NCBI RefSeq assembly: GCF_016427555.1
Contig: NZ_JAELVS010000001.1
Span: 496,001-560,000 of the forward strand
DNA length: 64,000 bases
Origin: Marinobacter litoralis
GTDB taxonomy: Bacteria; Pseudomonadota; Gammaproteobacteria; Pseudomonadales; Oleiphilaceae
Direction of reading: 5' to 3'
In this document: positions 41,732 through 56,261 of the stretch, piece after piece
Numbering within the stretch: the stretch's first letter is position 1
Layout of the letters: each line of letters opens with the position of its first letter
The notes under the pieces: model-generated
Told to the model about the DNA's origin: nothing
The model's input: only the letters and a program-made list of their open reading frames with translations
The model's database searches: none
Translations under genes and position numbers: made by a program

Positions 41732-42613
41732 ATGGCGGCGAAGAAGCGAGGCTTGGGCGAACGTGGTTTAGGAGCTCTGTTGCAGGGTTCCAAAGTGAAC
41801 CTCAATCAGAGCAGCGAAAGTGCAAAGCGCGACGGCGAGATGCAGGACATACCTGTTGATCTTATTCAGCGTGGTCGTTACCAGCCGCGCCGTGATATGG
41901 ATCCGGCCGCGTTGCAGGAACTAGCAGACTCCATTCGCCAACAAGGTGTCATGCAGCCGGTTGTGGTACGTGCCATTGACGATGGCCGCTATGAGTTGAT
42001 TGCCGGTGAGCGTCGTTGGCGCGCCACTCAGCTGGCCGAGTTGGACAGCATCCCCGCCATCATCCGTGAAGTGCCGGATGAAGCCGCCATCGCCATGGCG
42101 CTGATCGAAAACATTCAACGTGAAAACCTGAATCCCATCGAAGAAGCCTTCGCGCTACAGCGTTTACAAGACGAGTTCGGTCTGACTCAGGCCCAGGTGG
42201 CCGAGGCTGTGGGTAAGTCCCGTACCACCATTACCAACCTCCTGCGTTTGATCGGTCTGACCGAAGACGTCCGGACCATGCTGGAGCACGGCGATCTCGA
42301 AATGGGTCATGGCCGGGCCATGCTGACGCTGCCACCGGAGCAGCAAATGCAAGTGGCGCGGCAGGTTGTTGCCAAATCCCTTTCTGTGCGGCAGACCGAA
42401 GCACTGGTTCGGCGGTTGCAGCAGGAATCCCCGGAAGAGAAGGGTGAAGAAAAAGCAGCGCTTGATCCTAACATTCGCGCCCTGCAAGACGATCTTTCCG
42501 AGCGTTTAGGCGCACGGGTATCGATCGCTCATGGCAAGCGGGGCAAGGGAAAGCTGGTAATCGAATACACATCGTTGGATGAGCTTGACGGAATATTGGG
42601 CCATATTCGCTGA
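41732..42613 (+). CDS. parB: Chromosome-partitioning protein ParB (Spo0J)
   Basis: CTPase and DNA-binding protein that loads at parS and spreads. 293 residues starting MAAKKRGLGERGLGALLQG, like pseudomonad ParB; an ATG four codons upstream is possible but sits too close to the AGGAAG. The ParB/Srx CTP-binding motif GERRWRATQLAE and ENIQRENLNPIEEA are present, followed by the helix-turn-helix LTQAQVAEAVGKSRTTITNLLRL in two parts, and a C-terminal dimerisation domain. Its likely targets are the two parS sites within recF. Confidence 0.97.
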   Translation: MAAKKRGLGERGLGALLQGSKVNLNQSSESAKRDGEMQDIPVDLIQRGRYQPRRDMDPAALQELADSIRQQGVMQPVVVRAIDDGRYELIAGERRWRATQLAELDSIPAIIREVPDEAAIAMALIENIQRENLNPIEEAFALQRLQDEFGLTQAQVAEAVGKSRTTITNLLRLIGLTEDVRTMLEHGDLEMGHGRAMLTLPPEQQMQVARQVVAKSLSVRQTEALVRRLQQESPEEKGEEKAALDPNIRALQDDLSERLGARVSIAHGKRGKGKLVIEYTSLDELDGILGHIR

Positions 42614-42770
42614 CACCCGAAAATTTCGCGAAATCATCCGAAAGGCCTAGTATCACCAGCAAACACCAGATGTGGTTGTACCATAGGTTGCAGACCACAA
42701 CTTGTGTGAAATTGAAGCGTCTGACATCCGGCGCTGATCAAAAAACGCCCGAATTTTCCCAACGACTCAG

Positions 42771-42799
42771 TTGAACAGCTATCGGTTAACACATATAAT
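42771..42799 (+). promoter_or_regulatory. Sigma-70 promoter of the atp operon
   Basis: -35 TTGAAC (42771-42776), 17-bp spacer, consensus -10 TATAAT (42794-42799). It fires 20-odd nt upstream of the atpI start at 42829 and supports that start over the ATG at 42814. Confidence 0.85.
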
Positions 42800-42828
42800 T
42801 CCGCGCGCTTGGAATGACAGTAGGTGAT

Positions 42829-43221
42829 ATGACCCGTTATAGGAAAGCCATCACGTACGTGCCGCTGGCGAAGTGGCTCACCATAGAGATGGCCACACTG
42901 ATCATTCTCAGCCTGTTTTGGTTAACAGAAAGTCGTTTGGCTGGTTATTCCGCGTTTATCGGCGGTCTTATTTTTGTCATACCAAACGCGTATTTTGCCC
43001 ACCGGACCTTTCGGTATCAGGGCGCCCGCCAAATTCATGTGGCGGTTGGAAATATGTTCAGGGCCGAGAGCATTAAACTCGCCCTTACCGCAATTTTTTT
43101 TGCGGCCGTTTTCACTTTAATGGAGCCAGTACATGTACCGGCTCTGTTATTCACTTTTGCTGTGATGGTTGTGTTGGGTACGGCATTACGCTGGCTCATC
43201 CGGCCGCAACCACAGCGATGA
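42829..43221 (+). CDS. atpI: ATP synthase accessory protein AtpI
   Basis: 130-residue membrane protein with four hydrophobic segments, thought to help assemble the c-ring or import Mg. It is the first gene of the atp operon. The ATG at 42829 is chosen because AGGTG precedes it and because the promoter leaves too little leader for the ATG at 42814. Confidence 0.9.
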   Translation: MTRYRKAITYVPLAKWLTIEMATLIILSLFWLTESRLAGYSAFIGGLIFVIPNAYFAHRTFRYQGARQIHVAVGNMFRAESIKLALTAIFFAAVFTLMEPVHVPALLFTFAVMVVLGTALRWLIRPQPQR

Positions 43222-44091
<870 letters not shown>

Positions 44092-44118
44092 TTTACCCTT
44101 AAATACACAAACCCTTAA

Positions 44119-44373
<255 letters not shown>

Positions 44374-44461
44374 TTAGACCGCGAATGCAGGGCGCTGGTG
44401 CACAACACCGCGCCCTATTTCCGGAAACCAGGACGCAACGAATAGCAAGAGGTATATTGCC

Positions 44462-44932
44462 GTGAATATAAACCTTACGTTGATAGGGCAATCAATTGCC
44501 TTCGCTATTTTCGTCTGGTTCTGCGTCAAGTATGTATGGCCGCCGATCACGGCAGCCATGGAAGCGCGCCAGAAGAAAATTGCAGACGGCCTTTCCGCCG
44601 CAGACCGTGCATCCCTTGATCTTGAGCTTGCTCAAGAGAAAGCGGCGAAGGAACTGCGCACAGCGAAGGAAGAAGCTGCAGCCCTGATTGACCAGGCCAA
44701 CAAGCGTGCCGCCCAGATCGTCGAAGCCTCCAAGGACGACGCTCGCAAAGAAGGCGAAAAGCTTATTGAACAGGCCAGGGCAGAAATTCAACAGGAGCGT
44801 GTTCAGGCTCGCGACGCACTGAGAAATGAAGTAGCAGCTTTGGCTGTTGCCGGTGCCGAGAAGATTCTGGAAACCTCTGTCGACGGCAAAGCTCACAGCG
44901 AGATGCTGGAAAAGCTGGCCGCAGAACTCTAA
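44462..44932 (+). CDS. atpF: F0F1 ATP synthase subunit b
   Basis: 156 residues: one N-terminal membrane helix ([19 protein letters not shown]) and a long Ala/Glu/Lys-rich helical stalk that dimerises and contacts F1. A GTG start is used, with AAGAGGT about 8 nt upstream. Confidence 0.96.
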   Translation: MNINLTLIGQSIAFAIFVWFCVKYVWPPITAAMEARQKKIADGLSAADRASLDLELAQEKAAKELRTAKEEAAALIDQANKRAAQIVEASKDDARKEGEKLIEQARAEIQQERVQARDALRNEVAALAVAGAEKILETSVDGKAHSEMLEKLAAEL

Positions 44933-44944
44933 TAGAGGGTCATC

Positions 44945-45481
44945 ATGGCAGAACTAACTACGTTAGCCCGACCCTACGCGAAAGCCGTTTTTAAAGCCGC
45001 GCAGGACCAGAACGCCGTTGATCAGTGGGATCAGGCTCTGGCTTTCGCAGCTCAGGTTGCGGCTGACCAAGAGGTAGTGAACATCCTGGCCAATCCTGGC
45101 CTGTCTGAGCAACGCAAGGCGGAACTCTTCGCAGACTGTTTTGAAGAGCCGCTGCCTGAAGCACTCAGAAACTTCCTGTTGATTCTTGCTGAAAACAAGC
45201 GTCTGGCCCTGTTGCCAGAAGTTTCTGCGTTATTCGCTCTGTATCGTGCAGATCTGGAGCAATCCGTTAAGCTGACAATCGATACCGCATTCGAGCTGTC
45301 AGGCGACGAGCAACAGAAACTGATTGACGCATTGTCCAGAAAGCTGGAGCGCAAGGTTGAGCTTGAAACCGCAGTGGATCAGTCTCTGATCGGCGGCGTG
45401 GTAGTACGCACAGGCGACCTGGTTATCGACGCTTCAGTCCGTGGCAAGCTGGCCAGAATGGCCAAGGCTCTGGGCTCCTGA
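44945..45481 (+). CDS. atpH: F0F1 ATP synthase subunit delta
   Basis: 178 residues; peripheral-stalk subunit binding the top of F1. It starts [17 protein letters not shown] and ends with the conserved [20 protein letters not shown] block. Confidence 0.96.
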   Translation: MAELTTLARPYAKAVFKAAQDQNAVDQWDQALAFAAQVAADQEVVNILANPGLSEQRKAELFADCFEEPLPEALRNFLLILAENKRLALLPEVSALFALYRADLEQSVKLTIDTAFELSGDEQQKLIDALSRKLERKVELETAVDQSLIGGVVVRTGDLVIDASVRGKLARMAKALGS

Positions 45482-45509
45482 TTTCAGCACAAGGTTTGAG
45501 GACAAAGGC

Positions 45510-47054
<1,545 letters not shown>

Positions 47055-47061
47055 ATCCATT

Positions 47062-47083
47062 AGGCCCGCCGATAAGCGGGCCT
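47062..47083 (+). other. Intra-operon hairpin between atpA and atpG
   Basis: AGGCCCGC / GCGGGCCT stem of 8 bp around CGATAA, without a T tract. It could tune the ratio of alpha to gamma by stabilising upstream mRNA; known ATP synthase stoichiometry (3 alpha to 1 gamma) fits such a role. Confidence 0.6.
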
Positions 47084-47124
47084 GCTGGTCCCTTTGAGTG
47101 TCTAACTTGAAAAGGCAGTGACTT

Positions 47125-47985
47125 ATGGCCGTCGGAAAAGAAATACGTAACCAGATCGGAAGCATCAAGAGCACGCAGAAGATCACTTCCGCCATGGAAA
47201 TGGTGGCGGCGAGTAAGATGCGTAAAGCTCAGGAACGCATGCAGGCGACTCGCCCGTATGCGGAAAAGATGCGTCAGGTAATCGGACATATTGCCAAGTC
47301 CAATAAAGATTACCGTCATCCGTTCATGCAGGAGCGTGAGGTCAAGCGGGTAGGCTACATTGTAGTTTCCTCAGACCGTGGCCTGTGTGGTGGTTTGAAC
47401 ACTAACGCGTTCAAACTGCTCGTGCGCGAAATGCGTGAATGGAAAGAAAAAGGTATTGAGACCGATATCTGTGCCATCGGCCAGAAAGCCGCCTCCTTTT
47501 TCCGCAGCTACGGCGGAAATGTGGTGGCAGCCCTGACCCACATGGGTGATAACCCAAGTGCGGAACAGCTGATTGGCAGCGTGAAGGTGATGCTGGACGC
47601 GTTTGAGGAAGGCAAGATTGACCGCCTGTTCCTCATTAGCAACGAATTCGTGAACACCATGACGCAAAGCCCGAAGTCAGAGCAGCTCTTGCCTCTGCCG
47701 GAAGGTTCAGATGACGACATCGGTCGCCAGTGGGATTACATCTACGAGCCGGACTCACGTCCGATTCTTGACGGGTTGATGCCACGTTATATCGAATCCC
47801 AGGTGTATCAGGGTGTGGTAGAAAATCTGGCCTGTGAACAGGCCGCCCGGATGATCGCTATGAAGAGCGCGACTGACAACGCTGGTGGCATCATTGATGA
47901 GCTCCAGTTGGCCTACAACAAGGCCCGTCAGGCAGCGATCACACAAGAGATTTCGGAGATCGTGAGCGGCGCAGCATCTGTTTGA
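47125..47985 (+). CDS. atpG: F0F1 ATP synthase subunit gamma
   Basis: 286 residues; the central rotor shaft. It begins [18 protein letters not shown] with the conserved [15 protein letters not shown] and ends in the helix carrying [16 protein letters not shown], the gamma signature. Confidence 0.97.
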   Translation: MAVGKEIRNQIGSIKSTQKITSAMEMVAASKMRKAQERMQATRPYAEKMRQVIGHIAKSNKDYRHPFMQEREVKRVGYIVVSSDRGLCGGLNTNAFKLLVREMREWKEKGIETDICAIGQKAASFFRSYGGNVVAALTHMGDNPSAEQLIGSVKVMLDAFEEGKIDRLFLISNEFVNTMTQSPKSEQLLPLPEGSDDDIGRQWDYIYEPDSRPILDGLMPRYIESQVYQGVVENLACEQAARMIAMKSATDNAGGIIDELQLAYNKARQAAITQEISEIVSGAASV

Positions 47986-48015
47986 TAGCGCTCACTAACC
48001 TACTGGTTTTATTGA

Positions 48016-49434
<1,419 letters not shown>

Positions 49435-49471
49435 CACCTTTCTTCACTTTCAGACGCAAGAGGCGTAAGAA

Positions 49472-49894
49472 ATGGCTATGACCGTACATTGTGACGTCGT
49501 AAGTGCCGAAGAGAAAATTTACTCCGGTCTGGTGGAGATGTTAATCGCCACCGGTACCGAGGGTGAGCTTGGTATTCAGTTTGGCCATGCTCCGCTACTG
49601 TCTGCGCTCAAGCCGGGCGCAGTGCGGATCATCAAACAGGGTGGCGCTGAGGAAATTCTGTACGTATCCGGTGGATACCTCGAAGTACAGCCGAACCTCG
49701 TGACCCTGATGGCCGACTCTGCAATTCGTGCGAAAGATGTAGACGAAGCTGCAGCTCTGGAAGCCCAGAAGGAAGCCGAGAAGGCACTGGCAAACAAATC
49801 AGGTGAGTTTGAATACTCCCGGGCCGCAGCAGAGTTGGCAGAAGCCGCCGCTCAGCTGCGCACTATCCAGAAACTGCGCAAGAACCTGCGATAA
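49472..49894 (+). CDS. atpC: F0F1 ATP synthase subunit epsilon
   Basis: 140 residues: an N-terminal beta sandwich ([28 protein letters not shown]) and a C-terminal helical hairpin that can inhibit ATP hydrolysis. Last gene of the operon; a strong terminator follows. Confidence 0.96.
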   Translation: MAMTVHCDVVSAEEKIYSGLVEMLIATGTEGELGIQFGHAPLLSALKPGAVRIIKQGGAEEILYVSGGYLEVQPNLVTLMADSAIRAKDVDEAAALEAQKEAEKALANKSGEFEYSRAAAELAEAAAQLRTIQKLRKNLR

Positions 49895-49932
49895 GCAGTG
49901 CTTGCGTCAGTGCCCGGACAGGCCTGACAGTG

Positions 49933-50006
49933 AACCGCATCCGCAGGTGGCGGGCGCTGGTGTTCCGAAAGGAAACCAGCCGCCCCTCATCGGGATGCGG
50001 TTTTTT
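49933..50006 (+). terminator. Terminator of the atp operon
   Basis: Outer stem AACCGCATCC (49933-49942) / GGATGCGGTT (49993-50002), containing an inner hairpin with GCTGGTGTTCC / GGAAACCAGC around GAAA, followed by TTTTTT. Confidence 0.9.
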
Positions 50007-50044
50007 ACTATGAGATGACCAACGAATTTGGAGTTGATCGCCCC

Positions 50045-51409
50045 ATGAATCCGTTACACGTTGTTATTCTGGCCGCCGGTCAGGGTTCAAGGATGAAATC
50101 CGCACTGCCGAAAGTGTTACACCCGGTAGCCGGCAAAGCCATGCTGCATCACGTTGTTGAAACGGCGAAACAGCTGGGCGCAGAAAAAATACACACAGTG
50201 ATCGGTCATGGTGCGGATCAGGTACGGGCATCCCTGCAGGACGACAGCGTCAACTGGGTGCTGCAAACCGAGCAATTAGGCACCGGCCACGCGGTAGCCC
50301 AAGCGTTGCCCGACTTGCCGGACGACGCCCGGGTACTGGTGTTGTACGGCGATGTACCGCTAACCAGCAAAGACACCTTGCAAGGCATGGTGCAAGAGCT
50401 CAACGACGAGCGCCTGGCCTTGCTCACGGTCGATCTGGACAACCCGCAGGGTTACGGTCGGATTGTGCGCAGTGCGGAAGGGCAGGTACAGGCGATCGTT
50501 GAGCAAAAAGACGCCACCGAAGAGCAGCAGGCGATCAAAGAAGTAAACACCGGCATCTTGGCGGTTTCCGCCAAGCACCTGAAGAGTTGGTTACCCACGC
50601 TCTCGAACAGTAACGCCCAGGGTGAGTACTACCTGACCGACATCATTGCCATGTCGGTAGAACACGGTTTGAGCGTGGCGGTATCCCAGCCACAAACGGC
50701 TTTTGAAGTGCAGGGCGTGAATAACCGCCTGCAACTGGCCGAACTGGAGCGTTGGTATCAGCTTCAGCAAGCCGAACGATTGATGACCGAGGGCGCCACT
50801 CTGGCTGATCCTGCCCGCGTTGATGTGCGTGGCGAGCTTATCATTGGCAACGACCTGTGGATTGATATCAACGTCGTTTTTGAAGGCAAGGTTAGCCTTG
50901 GCAGCAACGTGAGCATTGGCCCGGGCTGCGTCATTAAAGATGCCACCATCGCCGATGGTGCCGAGATCAAAGCTAATAGCGTGATCGAAGGTGCCGTAGT
51001 TGGCGCTAACGCCCAAATCGGACCCTTTGCACGACTGCGCCCCGGTACCGAGTTGTCAGCCAATACAAAGGTGGGCAATTTCGTGGAAACTAAGAAAGCC
51101 ATCGTGGGTGAGGGCAGCAAGATCAACCACCTTAGTTACGTGGGCGATGCCTCTCTTGGCCGTAATGTGAATGTAGGTGCAGGTACAATCACCTGCAATT
51201 ATGATGGGGTGAACAAGTTCCGCACCGAATTGGGTGACGGCGTGTTTGTCGGCTCCAATACCTCCTTGGTGGCCCCCGTAAAAGTCGAGGAAGGCGCAAC
51301 CATTGGCGCGGGCTCGACCATTACCCGAGACGTTGCCGAAAACGATTTGGCCGTAGCTCGTGGCAAACAACGGAATATTTCAGGCTGGGAACGGCCGAAA
51401 AAAGCGTAA
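50045..51409 (+). CDS. glmU: Bifunctional UDP-N-acetylglucosamine pyrophosphorylase / glucosamine-1-phosphate N-acetyltransferase
   Basis: Last two steps to UDP-GlcNAc, needed for peptidoglycan and LPS. 454 residues: an N-terminal uridyltransferase ([20 protein letters not shown]) and a C-terminal left-handed beta-helix with hexapeptide repeats (for example [18 protein letters not shown]) with [20 protein letters not shown]. The start at 50045 gives the family N terminus. glmS follows after 29 nt, a functional pair. Confidence 0.97.
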   Translation: MNPLHVVILAAGQGSRMKSALPKVLHPVAGKAMLHHVVETAKQLGAEKIHTVIGHGADQVRASLQDDSVNWVLQTEQLGTGHAVAQALPDLPDDARVLVLYGDVPLTSKDTLQGMVQELNDERLALLTVDLDNPQGYGRIVRSAEGQVQAIVEQKDATEEQQAIKEVNTGILAVSAKHLKSWLPTLSNSNAQGEYYLTDIIAMSVEHGLSVAVSQPQTAFEVQGVNNRLQLAELERWYQLQQAERLMTEGATLADPARVDVRGELIIGNDLWIDINVVFEGKVSLGSNVSIGPGCVIKDATIADGAEIKANSVIEGAVVGANAQIGPFARLRPGTELSANTKVGNFVETKKAIVGEGSKINHLSYVGDASLGRNVNVGAGTITCNYDGVNKFRTELGDGVFVGSNTSLVAPVKVEEGATIGAGSTITRDVAENDLAVARGKQRNISGWERPKKA

Positions 51410-51438
51410 AGACCGATTAACGAACAGGTGATAGCAGC

Positions 51439-53271
51439 ATGTGTGGGATTGTAGGAGCGGTTTCTGAACGGGATGTCCAGGGAATTCTGCTGGAGGGTCT
51501 GCGCCGACTCGAGTATCGGGGTTACGACTCCGCCGGTATGGCCGTTGTAAGTTCCGAGGCTCAGGTACAGCGTGCCCGGGAAGTGGGTAAGGTGGCTGCA
51601 CTGGCCGACGCGATCGAAGCCAACCCTGTTGCCGGACACATGGGCATTGCCCACACCCGTTGGGCCACCCACGGTGAGCCGTCGCAGCTGAATGCCCACC
51701 CGCATATGTCGGGTGAGCGCCTGGCCATCGTTCATAACGGCATCATCGAGAATTATCAGGAACTGCGCGATGAACTGATCGCCGAAGGCTACGAGTTTAC
51801 CTCCCAGACCGATACTGAAGTGGTTGCGCACCTGATCAACAAGCACTATCAGGCTGACAGCAACCTGTACAAAGCGGTGAAAACGGCAATGACCCGCTTG
51901 CGCGGCGCCTACGCCCTGGCGGTTGTCCACGCCGACGAGCCGGATCACATGGTGGTATCCCGTGAAGGCAGCCCGCTGGTTATCGGTGTGGGTATTGGCG
52001 AAAACTTCATTGCTTCTGACCAGTTGGCTTTGTTGCCGGTAACCGATCGGTTCATGTTCCTGGAAGAAGGCGACATCGCCGACATCCGCAAGGACAAGAT
52101 CGCCATCGAAGACCGCGATGGCAACGTGGTTGAACGCAGCATCACGCGCTTCGAGCACGCTTCGGATTCGGCCGATAAAGGCGAATACCGCCACTACATG
52201 CTGAAAGAAATCTACGAGCAGCCCAAGGTGGTCAAAGCCACCATGACCGGCCGCATCACCGACAGCCGCGTTCTGGAACAGGCTTTGGGTACCGACGCTG
52301 CCAAATTGCTGGAAAACGTTCGCCACGTTCAGATCATTGCCTGTGGTACGTCTTACCACGCCGGTATGGTGGCCCGTTACTGGATTGAAGAACTGGCCGG
52401 CGTGCCCTGTTCGGTTGAGGTGGCCTCCGAGTTCCGTTACCGCAAGCACGTGATCCAGCAGGACACCTTGTTCCTGTGCATTTCTCAGTCTGGTGAAACC
52501 GCAGACACCCTGGCGGCTCTGCGGCAGGCGAAAAAAGCCGGCTTCCGTGCGGCACTGGCCATTTGTAACGTACCGGGCAGCTCCTTGGTGCGCGAATCCG
52601 ACCTGGTGATCATGACCCAGGCCGGCCCGGAAATTGGTGTTGCGTCTACCAAAGCTTTCACTACTCAGCTGGTAGCCTTGTTGTTGTTCTCGGTGGCTTT
52701 GGCCCGTCATAACGGCCTGAGTGAAGAGAAAGAAGCTGAAATCGTTGAAGCCTTGCACCTGGTGCCCGGCCAGGTGAGCGACGTTCTGGCATTGGACGCT
52801 GAAATCGAAAATATGTCCAAAGCCTTTATGGACAAGAACCACAGCTTGTTCCTCGGCCGTGGATCACAGTATCCGGTGGCGATGGAAGGAGCCCTGAAGC
52901 TGAAGGAAATCTCCTACATCCACGCCGAAGCCTATCCGGCCGGTGAGCTGAAGCATGGGCCTTTGGCGTTGGTAGACAGCGAGATGCCGGTAGTGACGGT
53001 CGCGCCGAACAACGACCTGGTTGAGAAGCTCAAATCCAACCTCGAAGAGGTGCGTGCCCGCGGCGGAGAGCTGTTCGTGTTTGCCGATAAAGAAGCCGGC
53101 GTGAAGGCCGAGCCCGGTATTCATGCAATGCAGCTGCCCTCGGTGCACGAAATTACCGCGCCGATCGTTTACACCGTGCCCCTGCAGCTGCTGTCGTACC
53201 ATGTTGCGGTACTGAAGGGCACCGACGTAGACCAGCCTCGTAACCTGGCCAAGAGCGTCACGGTGGAATAA
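51439..53271 (+). CDS. glmS: Glutamine-fructose-6-phosphate aminotransferase (isomerizing)
   Basis: Makes glucosamine-6-phosphate from fructose-6-phosphate and glutamine. 610 residues. The glutaminase domain begins with the nucleophile C2 ([12 protein letters not shown]), with HTRWATHG and HNGIIENY. Two SIS domains follow ([18 protein letters not shown]). The C terminus LAKSVTVE is the conserved end with the catalytic lysine. Confidence 0.98.
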   Translation: MCGIVGAVSERDVQGILLEGLRRLEYRGYDSAGMAVVSSEAQVQRAREVGKVAALADAIEANPVAGHMGIAHTRWATHGEPSQLNAHPHMSGERLAIVHNGIIENYQELRDELIAEGYEFTSQTDTEVVAHLINKHYQADSNLYKAVKTAMTRLRGAYALAVVHADEPDHMVVSREGSPLVIGVGIGENFIASDQLALLPVTDRFMFLEEGDIADIRKDKIAIEDRDGNVVERSITRFEHASDSADKGEYRHYMLKEIYEQPKVVKATMTGRITDSRVLEQALGTDAAKLLENVRHVQIIACGTSYHAGMVARYWIEELAGVPCSVEVASEFRYRKHVIQQDTLFLCISQSGETADTLAALRQAKKAGFRAALAICNVPGSSLVRESDLVIMTQAGPEIGVASTKAFTTQLVALLLFSVALARHNGLSEEKEAEIVEALHLVPGQVSDVLALDAEIENMSKAFMDKNHSLFLGRGSQYPVAMEGALKLKEISYIHAEAYPAGELKHGPLALVDSEMPVVTVAPNNDLVEKLKSNLEEVRARGGELFVFADKEAGVKAEPGIHAMQLPSVHEITAPIVYTVPLQLLSYHVAVLKGTDVDQPRNLAKSVTVE

Positions 53272-53287
53272 GCTCCCACCGTGATGT

Positions 53288-54052
53288 CTAGCAACGGCCG
53301 GTTTCCGGCCGTTGCGCACCCGGCAAACCTGCAGCGAGCCAGAGCATCGCTGCAGAGAGTGTGGCGATCACGATAGCGGGCCCCACCGGTACATCGAAAA
53401 GCACGGAACACACGATGGCCGCCAGGTGCCCGGCAACCGCACAAATGGCGGCGGCCAATGGTGGCTTACCCTTGAGCGAGCCGGCAATCAATGGTGTGAT
53501 GATCAACGTTGCGAACACCACGTAAATGCCAGCCAACGACACCGAGTAGGTCACTGCAATCGCAAACACCGGCATGAACGCTGCGCCGGAAAGCCACCCA
53601 GACCACTTCCAGGTAAGTAGCCAGACAAGTGCGGCCAGTATCGCGGTTGCCACGACCAGCTCCCGACTCGCCCATAGCAGATCGCCGGCGGCTGCTCGTT
53701 GCAGTGCTTGGGCGCCATGCGGATCGTCACTTACCAGCAGTACTGCCAGACTGGCACCCACCACATACAGCAGGCCTATCCAGGCCTCTTTGCTTTCACT
53801 GAACAGCCTGAAAATCAGGTGCACGGCCATGGCCGCGAGCAGGGCAAATATCAGACTGCTCACCGGCGCTCCGGCCAGCGTGTGGTTCGGCAGCAGATAC
53901 ATGCCCGCCAGAGTGCCCAGTGCAGCCCATTGCGCGATCGCAAGATCGGCGAAGATCACCCCTCGGGCAATCACCTGATAGCCAAGCGGCACCAGCAGCA
54001 GGCACAGTAGTGCACTGCCGAACACCGGTAGAAGCAGCCACTCAAAACCCGC
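53288..54052 (-). CDS. znuB: Metal (zinc) ABC transporter permease, ZnuB family
   Basis: 254 residues with seven to eight hydrophobic segments (for example LLVPLGYQVIARGVIFADLAI and VPVGPAIVIATLSAAML), matching the ABC-3 permease family. The ATG at 54052 is chosen because AGAGG lies 7 nt upstream; a TTG 30 nt earlier has no ribosome site. It overlaps the binding-protein gene by 11 bp. No ATPase (znuC) is encoded beside it or elsewhere in the window, so it must be elsewhere on the chromosome. The last codons form a perfect hairpin. Confidence 0.85.
   Translation of the reverse strand, partial: AGFEWLLLPVFGSALLCLLLVPLGYQVIARGVIFADLAIAQWAALGTLAGMYLLPNHTLAGAPVSSLIFALLAAMAVHLIFRLFSESKEAWIGLLYVVGASLAVLLVSDDPHGAQALQRAAAGDLLWASRELVVATAILAALVWLLTWKWSGWLSGAAFMPVFAIAVTYSVSLAGIYVVFATLIITPLIAGSLKGKPPLAAAICAVAGHLAAIVCSVLFDVPVGPAIVIATLSAAMLWLAAGLPGAQRPETGRC
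53291..53315. other. Perfect hairpin between convergent glmS and znuB ends
   Basis: GCAACGGCCGG / CCGGCCGTTGC with a TTT loop, inside the last codons of znuB and just after glmS. With no T tract on either side, it is a transcription-stopping candidate only through factor-dependent means. Confidence 0.6.
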
Positions 54053-54977
54053 CATCAGAAACCTCTGCCACGCTTGTTTCAAGACGGTTCACGATCATGG
54101 AAATCAGCTCGGCCAGCGTGTCGGTTTCCGGATCGTCAGTGACCGTGCCCGGTAGCACAACAACCGGCTTTCCTGTTCGCTCGGCCAGCCACTGCGCAGG
54201 TTTTCGGCTCTGGTGGCTGGCAATCAGGATCGCCGATGCCTTGTCCAGCGCCGGATCGGTCAGCAACTGACTCAGATGACTGGCGCTGGGTGGCAGCCCC
54301 GGTTTCGGTTCTAAATCCACGGTGGAGCCCACACCCAGCCAGTTCAACAGGTAGATGAAGCCGGTGTGCTGGACGACAACGGAGTGCCCTTCCAAGGTTT
54401 TCGCACTTTCGCGCCATTGTTCCCGGTGGCTGTTCCAGTTCACGCGCCACGTTATGTAACGAGCAAAAATATCGGCCGAGTGTTCAGGCCTGAGTTCGCC
54501 GAGGCGCTGGGCCAGTGCTTCGGTAATCTTGGGTAGCTGATCCGGCGATAGATGCACATGGGGATTGCCCTCCGGGTGTACGTCCCCCATGCTGCGGTCT
54601 ACGTGATCATGAGGCGCATGCAACTGGGCATGATCGGCCGCAAAGAACAGGCCTGGGCGGCCCGGCTGAACCTTTCGATTGCCCGCCCGCTGCAGCAACA
54701 TTGGCAACCAGCCAGCCTCCAGAGAAGCCCCCGTGCACACCGCGATATCCGCCCGGCCAATGGCCGCGATCAGGCTTGGCCTTGCTTCAATGTAGTGGGG
54801 GTCCTGCAGGTAGCTGGTGGCCGTTGTAACGTGAGCGTCTGGCATCAATGCTCGGGTCAGGGTTGCCCACTCGGGCTCACAGGCAAATACATGGAAATCT
54901 GCCCGGGCTGGCAAAGAAACCAGCCCGATCAGAACACACAGAATGAGGGGTCGTGATTGGCGCATATCAATAGCCAT
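54042..54977 (-). CDS. znuA: Metal (zinc) ABC transporter substrate-binding protein, ZnuA family
   Basis: Periplasmic binding protein of cluster A-I. 311 residues with a signal peptide (LILCVLIGLVSLPARA). A histidine-rich stretch at about 115-143 (HAQLHAPHDHVDR then HPEGNPHVHL) fits zinc binding, with NPHVHLSP holding likely ligands. The start at 54977 or the ATG 12 nt downstream are both possible. It overlaps the upstream outer-membrane-protein gene by 11 bp and the permease gene by 11 bp, so all three are cotranscribed. Confidence 0.87.
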   Translation of the reverse strand: MAIDMRQSRPLILCVLIGLVSLPARADFHVFACEPEWATLTRALMPDAHVTTATSYLQDPHYIEARPSLIAAIGRADIAVCTGASLEAGWLPMLLQRAGNRKVQPGRPGLFFAADHAQLHAPHDHVDRSMGDVHPEGNPHVHLSPDQLPKITEALAQRLGELRPEHSADIFARYITWRVNWNSHREQWRESAKTLEGHSVVVQHTGFIYLLNWLGVGSTVDLEPKPGLPPSASHLSQLLTDPALDKASAILIASHQSRKPAQWLAERTGKPVVVLPGTVTDDPETDTLAELISMIVNRLETSVAEVSDGGF

Positions 54978-56139
54978 GAGCGCCGTGGGCGCCGAGCGAC
55001 ATTACATATTGCACCGCAACGGTGTTATCCGCCTTGCTGAACCCGGTTGCCGACTGATGCGTGTACTGCAGCCTGACGGTCGAAAAGTGAGAGCGCGACC
55101 AGCTCAACATCACGTCTGTTTCTTGCAGGTCCTGCTTGTGGAAGTGGTCACCGTGGGCTTCACTCAGTTCGACCTCACCATATCGGAGCCCCGCAGACCA
55201 CTGGGGTGAAAATTGGTGAACAGCCGACACGTACCAGCCTTCATGAACGTCATCGGAGGTCGCGAATTCGTTCAGGTCATCGGCATACAGGTATTCTGCA
55301 CTGAGCGTCACCTGCTGCTCACGGGTGTTGCCATTCGGAGACCACTTCCAAACGGCATCGGCGATGTAGAGATTCTCACCGGTGTAAGAGGCGCCATGAC
55401 TGTGAGCGTGACCGGCTTCATGGCTGTGCCCGTGATCATGATGATGACCCCCTTCATCAGCCTCGGCACTGGTCTGGCGGTTGTGCAGATAGGACAGCCC
55501 CGCTTGCCAGCTTTGAGAAACAGACAGGTCTCCGCCAACTCGGGTATTCACGGTGTACACGCCAATATCCTCGTCGCCTTCAGAGAGCTGATTACCACTG
55601 AACGCCTCGGCTCCGATCTGCCAGAAAAATGGTGTGGGCAAAAGGGCGTTCAAACGCAGGCCGGTGTCGTAGTAATGGCTGCCCAACAGCGCGCGATAGG
55701 CGGCAGGGCGCTCCACAAAGTCGTCTTCGTGCAGGTGTCGGCCATTAAGATAGCCGACTTGCGAAAGGAAACGACCGGCGCGGACACTCAGCCCGGCGGG
55801 TAGGCCATTGGTCTGCAGGTAAGCTTCTTCAATCAATACTTCGCTCTCGCCGTCGTGCTCCTCGAAAACGGCGGTGAGTCTCCCCGAGAACAGGTCATCG
55901 ATGGGGGATGAGAGCGACAGTTCGGTATGCCCCAGCCCAAAGCCTTGATCACGGTGTGACAGCGCGGTGTCGTTCTGCTTGTAGTAGCCATCCAGTGTCA
56001 GGCTGACATCGGGGTTTAGTTCGTTTGCCATGGCGCCGGTTGCCGGCAGTGCGAGCGTAAGGGTGGCCAAAGAAATAGTAGGGCGAAACCTAAATACTCG
56101 ACGAAGAGCAAACGAGAAAGGCAGGGATGGGTAGGGCAT
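54967..56139 (-). CDS. Histidine-rich outer-membrane beta-barrel protein of the zinc locus
   Basis: 390 residues with an N-terminal signal peptide ending near GAMA (about residue 39). The alternating pattern of short amphipathic strands and a C-terminal end rich in aromatic and small residues suggests a porin-like barrel. A His-rich loop (GGHHHDHGHSHEAGHAHSHG) at about 229-248 can bind zinc at the cell surface or periplasmic face. It has no TonB plug, so it is not ZnuD. Its place upstream of znuA-znuB and next to Zur-like sites points to zinc capture. I cannot name a characterised homologue. Confidence 0.75.
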   Translation of the reverse strand: MPYPSLPFSFALRRVFRFRPTISLATLTLALPATGAMANELNPDVSLTLDGYYKQNDTALSHRDQGFGLGHTELSLSSPIDDLFSGRLTAVFEEHDGESEVLIEEAYLQTNGLPAGLSVRAGRFLSQVGYLNGRHLHEDDFVERPAAYRALLGSHYYDTGLRLNALLPTPFFWQIGAEAFSGNQLSEGDEDIGVYTVNTRVGGDLSVSQSWQAGLSYLHNRQTSAEADEGGHHHDHGHSHEAGHAHSHGASYTGENLYIADAVWKWSPNGNTREQQVTLSAEYLYADDLNEFATSDDVHEGWYVSAVHQFSPQWSAGLRYGEVELSEAHGDHFHKQDLQETDVMLSWSRSHFSTVRLQYTHQSATGFSKADNTVAVQYVMSLGAHGAHGY

Positions 56140-56152
56140 ACAATATCCTATA

Positions 56153-56168
56153 GATGTTATAACATTGC
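56153..56168. promoter_or_regulatory. Zur-like palindrome upstream of the outer-membrane-protein gene
   Basis: ATGTTATAACAT (56154-56165), a perfect 12-bp palindrome about 15 bp before the ATG at 56139. It shares the TGTTATAACA core of gammaproteobacterial Zur boxes. Confidence 0.7.
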
Positions 56169-56261
56169 GTTCAGGGTTTGAAAGAATTAATTGAGCAGCA
56201 CATTTGGTGTCAGATGACTCGAATTCTGTATTCTTAAGGTGTGTCTACGAATCTCCGAGAA

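Noticed and set aside
42623..42634. Palindrome ATTTCGCGAAAT after parB considered as an operator
   Set aside because: Too short and without a known matching regulator or a nearby promoter; reported only as noticed.
51199..52842. 547-codon open frame on the minus strand
   Set aside because: Antisense to glmU and glmS, both clear conserved enzymes.
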